Assembly (NCBI GenBank): GCA_003561665.1
Contig: PWVY01000152.1
Location: 1 to 5,113, forward strand
Length of the DNA stretch: 5,113 nucleotides
From: Thermoplasmata archaeon
GTDB taxonomy: Archaea > Thermoplasmatota > SW-10-69-26
Direction: 5' to 3'
Of the stretch, positions 1 to 4,602 are shown piece by piece (position 1 is the stretch's first letter; every line of letters starts with the position of its first letter). Below the pieces are notes generated by a model. That model searched no databases. It saw only the letters and a program-made list of their open reading frames with translations, and was not told the DNA's origin. The position numbers were made by a program, and so were the translations under genes.

Positions 1-1175
1 AGCCCCCCACACCCACCCCCACGCAAGGCCCCGACGAACCCTCCATCATCGCCATCGTCGACACCGGCATCAACCCCTACCACGACGCCTTCCAACGCCC
101 CCACCTCACCACGGACCAACTCCCCCAACGCATCCACGACGCCACCTACGACCAACCCCCCCTCAGCATACCCACCAAACCCCTCGAAACCTACACCCAA
201 AGCCTCCAACACGACGCGGCCACCTGGACGCACATCCCCGACAACCAACTCCTCCACTTCGAGAACACGAACATCCTCGGCATCGACCTCCGCGAAACGA
301 CCCTTCCCCAACTCCCCCTCCTCGACCGAAGCGGCCACGGCACCGCCGTCGCGCACGCCGCCACCGAAGAGAACCCCCACGCGATCCTCGTCATGATCAC
401 CGCCAACGACTACGACGACGGCGTCCGCTGGGCCGCCCAACAACCCTGGATCGACCTCATCAGCCTCAGCTGGGGCCCCGCCGTGAACGCCGCCGGCGCC
501 GCCGAACCCCACCTCTTCGGGTTCGACACATACGACGCCACACGACAAGCCCACGAACAAGGCAAACTCGTCTTCACCGCCACCGGCAACGACCCCACCC
601 CCGCCTTCACCGACACCACCAGCGGACCCCCCTGGGTTCACGCCGTCAGCGGTGCCGAACCCGACGCCAACGGGCGCACCATCATGAGTGGGAACCTCGT
701 CGACACCGTCGCCAACTGGACGCAAACCCTCGCCTTACACACCAGCACCAACGACACCGGCACCGCCAGCGGGACAAGCTTCGCCACCCCCACCACCGCC
801 GGCATCGCATCCAAGATCCTCCACGACGTCCGATCCCACGCCGGCCACGAAGGCAACACGACCCCCAACGCGATGGTCCAATCCGACACCCTCACCCTCA
901 CCAGCAGCGACCTGCGTGAAGCCCTCAACCAAACCGCCCGATACTGGGATACCACCGACTACGATGACCCCACCGCCGGCCCAAGCCTCCCCGCCGCGCC
1001 CCTCCCCTGGATCAACATGGGATGGGGCTACCTTGATGGATCCATCGTCGAAACCGCCACCAACGCCCTCATCGGGCACAAAGACCTCCCCGAGAAACCC
1101 CAACATGCCCAAACCTACATGGAAGCCAACCTCGAACTACGGCAAACATGGTGGCACGATGTGCAACAAGGATGA
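1..1175 (+). CDS. Subtilisin-like serine protease (S8 family), 5'-truncated by the window edge
   Basis: A reading frame open from base 3 to the TGA at 1173-1175 gives 390 visible residues with no start in view. All S8 catalytic elements are present in order. The Asp lies in IAIVDTGIN (codon 60-62, visible residue 20), the His in DRSGHGTAVA (codon 336-338, residue 112), the oxyanion Asn in TATGND (codon 588-590, residue 196) and the nucleophile Ser in GTASGTSFATP (codon 777-779, residue 259). The segment QPWIDLISLSWG (about residues 143-154) fits the family core strand. The Asp-His spacing of 92 residues is longer than in classical subtilisins (about 32), so there is an insert rich in Gln, Pro, Thr and His between them. 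An active endopeptidase is expected. Secretion is plausible for the family, but no signal peptide can be judged because the N-terminus is missing. The visible C-terminus has no membrane segment or cell-wall anchor. Base and codon use are unlike the genes from psmA onward. An ATG at 393 is internal, after the Asp and His motifs, and is not the start. Confidence 0.93.
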   Translation, partial: PPTPTPTQGPDEPSIIAIVDTGINPYHDAFQRPHLTTDQLPQRIHDATYDQPPLSIPTKPLETYTQSLQHDAATWTHIPDNQLLHFENTNILGIDLRETTLPQLPLLDRSGHGTAVAHAATEENPHAILVMITANDYDDGVRWAAQQPWIDLISLSWGPAVNAAGAAEPHLFGFDTYDATRQAHEQGKLVFTATGNDPTPAFTDTTSGPPWVHAVSGAEPDANGRTIMSGNLVDTVANWTQTLALHTSTNDTGTASGTSFATPTTAGIASKILHDVRSHAGHEGNTTPNAMVQSDTLTLTSSDLREALNQTARYWDTTDYDDPTAGPSLPAAPLPWINMGWGYLDGSIVETATNALIGHKDLPEKPQHAQTYMEANLELRQTWWHDVQQG

Positions 1176-1218
1176 CGGTACGAAACGCTAACACCCATCA
1201 CTCCATCCGTGAGCGAAG

Positions 1219-1470
1219 ATGCCGACCAAACGGCGCCACCGCTACATCGCCTTCGAACCCCCCACCCCTCGCCCCTCACGGCACGCCTTCAACGAACAAA
1301 TCGGTCCCCGATCATGGCGGTTGACCGTTTACGAAGACGACGTGGGCATCCTCCAAACACCCCACACCGACGCAAAGGACGCACGTGACGCCCTCGAAAA
1401 CCTTGGAGCTGAACCCATCACGACAAGCGGTACAATCCTTCAAGCCAAGAAACGCTCCGGCATCGCCTAA
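1219..1470 (+). CDS. rnp2: Probable RNase P protein component 2 (Pop5/Rpp14 family), compact form
   Basis: This is an 83-residue basic-start protein. Residues 4-13 read KRRHRYIAFE, matching the N-terminal (K/R)RRYIAF signature of archaeal Pop5. Residues 32-46 (SWRLTVYEDDVGILQ) fit the strand before and including the family's G-I-hydrophobic segment. Residues 51-63 form the following helix, and TTSGTILQAKK (68-78) matches the C-terminal SGTI element. Pop5 is a protein subunit of archaeal RNase P, which removes tRNA 5' leaders; it pairs with Rpp30 on the catalytic RNA. Family members are usually about 110-120 residues, so this one is short, mainly between the RYIAF signature and the central strands. 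ATG 1219 is the only sensible start, since an in-frame TGA lies at 1210-1212; no good Shine-Dalgarno site is visible. Position just upstream of psmA matches the predicted archaeal exosome superoperon (RNase P genes, proteasome, SBDS, exosome), which supports the call. The identity rests on motif recall, not on an alignment. Confidence 0.72.
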   Translation: MPTKRRHRYIAFEPPTPRPSRHAFNEQIGPRSWRLTVYEDDVGILQTPHTDAKDARDALENLGAEPITTSGTILQAKKRSGIA

Positions 1471-1471
1471 C

Positions 1472-1487
1472 GCACCCGCCAAGGTGC
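1472..1487 (+). other. Short GC-rich inverted repeat after the Pop5-like gene
   Basis: GCACC at 1472-1476 and GGTGC at 1483-1487 can pair across a six-base loop, starting two bases after the Pop5 stop codon. No U-tract follows directly; the first run of four T is at 1529-1532, inside the TATA-like element. It could be a weak 3'-end structure, but a 5-base-pair stem in GC-rich DNA may be chance, and archaeal termination normally relies on T-runs. Confidence 0.2.
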
Positions 1488-1528
1488 TCCGAACGTGACG
1501 CCTCCCGCCATCCGCCCACACCTCACGC

Positions 1529-1536
1529 TTTTATAT
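1529..1536 (+). promoter_or_regulatory. TATA-like box, probable promoter of the psmA-SBDS-exosome operon
   Basis: TTTTATAT stands out in an otherwise GC-rich 191-base gap (1471-1661) and resembles the archaeal TATA consensus bound by TBP. Archaeal transcription usually starts about 25 bases downstream, which would place the start near 1555-1562 and give psmA a leader of about 100 bases. The bases just upstream (CCTCACGC) do not look like a purine/A-rich BRE, which weakens the call. The rest of the gap holds no convincing gene: the open frame across 1495-1752 has no family resemblance and overlaps the start of psmA. Confidence 0.55.
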
Positions 1537-1550
1537 CGAACCTCCTATCC

Positions 1551-1564
1551 AGCGAGCAGCGAGC
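1551..1564 (+). repeat. Tandem 7-base repeat in the psmA leader region
   Basis: AGCGAGC occurs twice in direct tandem (1551-1557 and 1558-1564), and the second copy continues into GTGC. It sits about 15-28 bases downstream of the TATA-like box, across the expected transcription start. A regulator half-site pair is possible, but the unit is short and may be chance. Confidence 0.3.
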
Positions 1565-1607
1565 GTGCACACCGAACCGATTCATCCTCCCCAGACGCCC
1601 CAGAATG

Positions 1608-1615
1608 CAGCGCTG
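1608..1615. repeat. 8-base perfect palindrome in the psmA leader
   Basis: CAGCGCTG is its own reverse complement and lies about 47 bases before the psmA start, within the predicted 5' leader. It could be part of an operator or RNA structure. Perfect 8-base palindromes are common enough in GC-rich DNA that no function is claimed. Confidence 0.2.
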
Positions 1616-1650
1616 AGGAGAGAAACACGGATTCCACGTCATCGCATCAT

Positions 1651-1654
1651 GGAG
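1651..1654 (+). promoter_or_regulatory. Ribosome binding site of psmA
   Basis: GGAG (within GGAGTGGTAG) ends seven bases before ATG 1662 and supports that start over the in-frame ATG at 1677. Its presence indicates a leadered transcript, consistent with the upstream TATA-like box. Confidence 0.6.
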
Positions 1655-1661
1655 TGGTAGG

Positions 1662-2384
1662 ATGCAACCAGCTCAGATGTATGATCGAGCCATCACGGTC
1701 TTCTCACCCGACGGGCGCCTCTTCCAAGTTGAATACGCGCGAGAGGCGGTGAAGCGAGGAACGACCACCGTCGGCGTCCGGTACGAGGATGGGGTCGTCC
1801 TCATCGTGGACAAACGGATAAGCAGCGACCTCGTCGATCCCGAGAGCATCGAGAAGATCTTCCGGATCGATGACCACCTCGGCTGCGCCACAAGCGGCCT
1901 CGTCGCGGACGCCCGCGTCCTCGTCGATCGGGCCCGTATGGACAGCCAACTCAACCGGCTCACGTACGACGAGGACATCACCGTCGAAACCCTCGTCAAG
2001 AAAACCTGCGACTTCAAACAGAATTATACTCAATACGGCGGCGTACGCCCCTTCGGCACCGCGCTCTTGATCGCTGGCGTTGACCACACCGGTCCCCACC
2101 TCTTCGAAACCGACCCGAGCGGGGCGCTGATGGCCTACAAAGCCAGCGCCATCGGGGCTGGCCGAAGCGACGTGATGGACCACTTCGAACGCAACTTCGA
2201 AGACGGCCTTGACGCCGATGCCGCCACGACGCTCGGGCTTGAAGGTCTCGAACACGCAACGGAAGGCGACCTGACGCCTGCTAGCATCGAGATCGGTCTT
2301 GTCGACGCGGAGGACGCGTTCAGCAAGTTCACCCGCGACGAGATCGAGGACGCCGTGGACCGAGCCACCGAATCCGCATCGTGA
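1662..2384 (+). CDS. psmA: Proteasome subunit alpha (20S core particle)
   Basis: This 240-residue protein is of normal length for archaeal PsmA. It carries the alpha-subunit N-terminal signature almost intact at residues 7-30 (YDRAITVFSPDGRL, then FQVEYAREAV). Further family landmarks are GTTTVGV (33-39), VDKRI (49-53), IEKIF (63-67), SGLVADARVL (78-87), YTQYGGVRPFG (122-132), FETDPSGA (148-155) and AIGAGR (163-168). Seven such subunits form each outer ring of the 20S proteasome, gating entry to the proteolytic beta chamber. Lys65 in IEKIF corresponds to the conserved pocket lysine that binds the C-terminal tails of the PAN/Cdc48 unfoldases. The conserved N-terminal gate segment supports the ATG at 1662. 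As in other alpha subunits, no catalytic N-terminal Thr is expected. The C-terminus is acidic, ending in a weakly conserved tail. It is the first gene of the tight cluster; SBDS starts ten bases after its stop. The paired beta subunit is not in the window, as usual for archaea. Confidence 0.98.
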   Translation: MQPAQMYDRAITVFSPDGRLFQVEYAREAVKRGTTTVGVRYEDGVVLIVDKRISSDLVDPESIEKIFRIDDHLGCATSGLVADARVLVDRARMDSQLNRLTYDEDITVETLVKKTCDFKQNYTQYGGVRPFGTALLIAGVDHTGPHLFETDPSGALMAYKASAIGAGRSDVMDHFERNFEDGLDADAATTLGLEGLEHATEGDLTPASIEIGLVDAEDAFSKFTRDEIEDAVDRATESAS

Positions 2385-2388
2385 GGTG
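2383..2388 (+). promoter_or_regulatory. Ribosome binding site of the SBDS gene
   Basis: GAGGTG overlaps the psmA TGA stop and ends six bases before ATG 2395. It fixes the SBDS start at 2395; an upstream in-frame ATG at 2299 would lie deep inside psmA and add residues not found in the family. Confidence 0.75.
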
Positions 2389-2394
2389 TCGACG

Positions 2395-3099
2395 ATGGTG
2401 AGCCTTGACGACGCCGTGATCGCCCGCCTGGACGCCCATGGGCACACCTTCGAAGTGCTCGTTGACCCCGACAAGGCTCAAAGCGTTCGGGATGACCCGA
2501 AGAGCAAGAAGATCGAAGCCGGGGACCTCGCCGCCGACCAGATCTTCAAGGATGCCAACAAGGGCGACAAGATGGGCGATGAAGCCCTCAAGGAAGCCTT
2601 CAACACCACGAACGCCGCCACCATCGCGCATCGCATCGTGACGGAAGGCGACATCCAGCTCACCACTGAGCAACGGCGCGAGATGCGGGAGAAGAAACGG
2701 AAAGCCATCGTGCACTACCTTGCCCGACACTCGTTGAACCCTCAGGATGGCAACCCTCACCCTCCACAGAGGATCGAGAACGCGATGGAAGATGTCCGCT
2801 TCCACGCGGACCCGTTCCGATCGACCGAAGAGCAAGCCAAGGAACTCTTGGACAAGCTTCGACCCATCATCCCCATCAAGATCGAGCAGGTCAAAGTGCA
2901 CGTGCGCATCCCACCCGAGCAAGCCGGCGCCGCATACGGCGTCGTCAAAAGCACAGGGAACCTTGTGCGGGACGAATGGCAATCCGACGGGTCATGGGAA
3001 GGCACGGTCACGATCCCAGCAGGGATGCAAACGGAGTTCTACGATAAGCTCAACGAACGGACGAAAGGGAACGTCGAGACGAGGCTCGAACGAGAATAA
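2395..3099 (+). CDS. Ribosome maturation protein SDO1/SBDS homologue
   Basis: This 234-residue protein has the length and three-domain order of archaeal SBDS. The N-terminal domain (about 1-90) shows FEVLVDP (19-25), the DQIFKDANKGDKM segment (48-60) and ITEGDIQLT-like IVTEGDIQLT (81-90). The central helical domain follows with TEQRREMREKKRKAIVHYLA (91-110) and NPHPPQRIENAMEDVRF (120-136), both family hallmarks. The C-terminal ferredoxin-like domain (about 160-234) includes RPIIPIKIEQVKVHVRIPP (156-174), AYGVVKSTG (180-188) and the DGSWEGTVTIPAG segment (198-210). By analogy with the eukaryotic protein, it helps release the anti-association factor aIF6/eIF6 from the large ribosomal subunit, with an EF-2-like GTPase. 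It sits between psmA and rrp4, its conserved place in the archaeal exosome superoperon. The start is set by the GAGGTG site. Twenty bases separate its stop from rrp4. The lysine/arginine-rich middle fits rRNA contact. Nothing in it looks damaged. Confidence 0.97.
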   Translation: MVSLDDAVIARLDAHGHTFEVLVDPDKAQSVRDDPKSKKIEAGDLAADQIFKDANKGDKMGDEALKEAFNTTNAATIAHRIVTEGDIQLTTEQRREMREKKRKAIVHYLARHSLNPQDGNPHPPQRIENAMEDVRFHADPFRSTEEQAKELLDKLRPIIPIKIEQVKVHVRIPPEQAGAAYGVVKSTGNLVRDEWQSDGSWEGTVTIPAGMQTEFYDKLNERTKGNVETRLERE

Positions 3100-3108
3100 C
3101 GATTCAAT

Positions 3109-3114
3109 GGTGAT
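3109..3114 (+). promoter_or_regulatory. Ribosome binding site selecting the TTG start of rrp4
   Basis: GGTGAT, part of the archaeal consensus GGAGGTGATC, ends five bases before TTG 3120. An in-frame TGA at 3111-3113 rules out any start further upstream, so the only choices are TTG 3120 and GTG 3138, and the site favours TTG. An ATG at 3107 opens only a seven-codon frame in another phase. Confidence 0.7.
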
Positions 3115-3119
3115 TCAAC

Positions 3120-3782
3120 TTGACAGATAACATCGTCGTGCCCGGCGACTTGCTCGCAGAACAAGGCGAGTTCAAGGCAGGGCAGCACACGTACAAGGAC
3201 GGAGACAGCGTTTACGCTCTCCGATTAGGGCTAAAGAAGGAAAGCCGAGGTTACGTCGACGTCGTCCCCCTCTCAGGGAAACGATACGACCCTCAACGGG
3301 GGGACCTGATCATCGGGACCATCGTGGAAGCGAAACCATCGATCTGGTTCTTGGATATCAACGGCCCCAGCGAGGCCGGCATGCACGTGAACGAGGTCCC
3401 CTGGCGCGTGGACTTCGGCGAAACCACGAAGTACCTCGACATCGGGGACACGGCTCTCCTCAAGGTCTACCACGTGGACGAGCAGCGTGAAGCCCAGATC
3501 AGCATGAAAGACCGAACCTGCCGCAAGCTTGAGGGAGGCATGACCATCACTGTGCCCCCCAGCAAGGTGCCCCGCATCATCGGACGTCGCGGCAGCATGA
3601 TCAAGACGATCAAGAACAACACCGACTGCCGCGTGTTCGTCGGTAAAAACGGCGTCGTCTGGTTCGACGGGGAGCCCGACGAAGTCAACCGTGTCCTCAC
3701 CGCCATCCGCATGATCGTCGACGAGGCGCACACGAAAGGCCTCACCGAGCGCGTTGAGGATTACCTCAAACAGAACGAATGA
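3120..3782 (+). CDS. rrp4: Exosome complex RNA-binding protein Rrp4
   Basis: This 220-residue protein starts at a TTG codon. The N-terminal domain begins with the family hallmark VVPGDLLAE (residues 6-14), followed by VYALRLGL (31-38) and the VDVVPLSGKRYDP stretch (46-58). An S1 domain spans about 60-132: GDLIIGTIVE (61-70), WFLDINGP (76-83), YLDIGDTALLKV (105-116) and AQISMKD (125-131). A KH domain spans about 138-205, with KLEGG before it and the RNA-binding GxxG loop as IIGRRGSM (153-160, Gly155-Arg-Arg-Gly158). AIRMIVDEAHTKGLTERV (195-212) closes the fold. Three Rrp4 subunits (or Csl4 in alternative caps) sit on top of the Rrp41-Rrp42 ring and guide RNA, preferring A-rich tails, into the channel. 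Its gene lies directly upstream of rrp41 and rrp42, 19 bases from rrp41, consistent with stoichiometric co-expression. The TTG start may lower its output relative to the ring subunits, but that is inference. Confidence 0.97.
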   Translation: MTDNIVVPGDLLAEQGEFKAGQHTYKDGDSVYALRLGLKKESRGYVDVVPLSGKRYDPQRGDLIIGTIVEAKPSIWFLDINGPSEAGMHVNEVPWRVDFGETTKYLDIGDTALLKVYHVDEQREAQISMKDRTCRKLEGGMTITVPPSKVPRIIGRRGSMIKTIKNNTDCRVFVGKNGVVWFDGEPDEVNRVLTAIRMIVDEAHTKGLTERVEDYLKQNE

Positions 3783-3789
3783 AACTCAA

Positions 3790-3797
3790 GGAGTGAT
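3790..3797 (+). promoter_or_regulatory. Ribosome binding site of rrp41
   Basis: GGAGTGAT lies just after the rrp4 stop; its GGAG core ends eight bases before ATG 3802. It chooses ATG 3802 over the upstream in-frame ATG at 3754, which lies within rrp4 and would add 16 residues (RITSNRTNETQ...) unlike the family. Confidence 0.75.
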
Positions 3798-3801
3798 TCA
3801 C

Positions 3802-4602
3802 ATGGGCAAGAAGCCTGACGATCTTGAACTGACGAACGAAGAAGGGTTGCGCATCACGAAGCGCGATCCCGTCACGGGAGAGTACGAATACGGCCGTGGC
3901 GCCGACGAGCTTCGCCCGGTCAGCATCGAAGCCGGCGTCCTTAACCGCGCGGATGGAAGCGCGTACCTCGAGTGGGGACAAAACCGCGTCCTTGCCGCCG
4001 TGTACGGACCCCGCGAATGCCACCCCCGGCGCGACCAGGACCCCAGCCAAGCCGTCGTACGCGTCGAGTACAGCATGGCCGCGTTCTCGGTCCCCGACCG
4101 CAAACACCCCGCGCCCTCCCGACGCGATAAGGAGATCAGCAAAGTCACGAGCGAAGCGCTCGAACCCGCCATCCTCACGCAGCTCTACCCTGGGGCCGCC
4201 ATCGATGTGTACATTGAGATCATCGAAGCCGAAGCCGGGACCCGATGCGCAGGCCTCACCGCGGCCAGCGTCGCGCTCGCCGATGCAGGCATCCCCATGA
4301 AGGGACTCGTTGCATCGTGCGCCTCCGGGAAAGTCGAGGACGAGGTCGTCGTCGACGTGAACCGGGAAGAGGACTTCTACGGTGAAGCGGATGTCCCCAT
4401 CGCGGTCGTACCCAAAACGGGCGAGATCGTGCTCCTTCAGATGGACGGGGACCTCACACAGGATGAGTTCAACGAAGCCATCGACAAAGCCTACAACGCC
4501 TGTTACGATCTTCACGAGATCCAAAAACAAGCCCTCATCAACCGGTACGATGAGGACGCGCCAAGCCAGGCCAGCGGCGAGACCATGGAGGAGGTGGCCT
4601 AG
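3802..4602 (+). CDS. rrp41: Exosome complex exonuclease subunit Rrp41 (catalytic RNase PH-like subunit)
   Basis: This 266-residue protein is an RNase PH-fold subunit. Family landmarks are ELRPVSIEAGVLNRADGSA (36-54), AAVYGPRECHPR (65-76), RVEYSMAAFSV (87-97), AGTRCAGLTAAS (145-156) and ALADAGIP (158-165). The likely phosphate-binding arginine is Arg148 in GTRCA. The catalytic acidic pair corresponds to Asp191 and Asp197 in REEDFYGEADVPIAV (188-202), with the six-residue spacing seen in RNase PH and archaeal Rrp41. The site therefore looks active. With Rrp42 it forms the hexameric ring that degrades RNA 3' to 5' using phosphate and releases nucleoside diphosphates; archaeal exosomes can also add heteropolymeric tails in reverse. 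It is slightly longer than the usual 245-250 residues because of a lysine/aspartate-rich N-terminal extension (about 1-35) and an acidic tail (about 250-266, DEDAPSQASGETMEEVA). The rrp42 start codon follows its stop with no gap, implying coupled translation of the two ring subunits. Confidence 0.98.
   Translation: MGKKPDDLELTNEEGLRITKRDPVTGEYEYGRGADELRPVSIEAGVLNRADGSAYLEWGQNRVLAAVYGPRECHPRRDQDPSQAVVRVEYSMAAFSVPDRKHPAPSRRDKEISKVTSEALEPAILTQLYPGAAIDVYIEIIEAEAGTRCAGLTAASVALADAGIPMKGLVASCASGKVEDEVVVDVNREEDFYGEADVPIAVVPKTGEIVLLQMDGDLTQDEFNEAIDKAYNACYDLHEIQKQALINRYDEDAPSQASGETMEEVA
4590..4596 (+). promoter_or_regulatory. Strong ribosome binding site of rrp42
   Basis: GGAGGTG, a seven-base match to the archaeal anti-Shine-Dalgarno complement, lies within the last codons of rrp41 and ends six bases before GTG 4603. 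It is the best such site in the window and decides the GTG start. The Glu-Glu-Val-Ala tail of Rrp41 is encoded by this same sequence. Confidence 0.8.

Noticed and set aside
688..1191. 167-codon Pro/Thr-rich plus-strand frame inside the protease
   Set aside because: Its proline/threonine repeats arise from reading the C-rich protease codons in another phase; the protease frame carries the catalytic Ser motif here.
1209..1398. GTG-started frame (Val-Ser-Glu-Asp-Ala...) overlapping the Pop5-like gene
   Set aside because: It looks start-like but runs in a different phase from the RYIAFE and SGTI motifs, and its product is Arg/Pro-rich without family features.
1472..1487. Terminator for the Pop5-like gene
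   Set aside because: The 5-base-pair stem has no T-run after it, and archaeal terminators depend on T-tracts; kept only as a low-confidence inverted repeat.
1471..1661. tRNA or other structured RNA gene in the gap
   Set aside because: No cloverleaf, no T-loop GTTCRA pattern and no box C/D pair could be made out by eye.
1495..1752. 85-codon plus-strand frame before and into psmA
   Set aside because: It is serine- and arginine-rich with no family resemblance, spans the TATA-like element and overlaps the psmA start in another phase.
1704..2474. 256-codon minus-strand open frame opposite psmA
   Set aside because: It is a shadow of psmA codon use with no recognisable motif or ribosome site.
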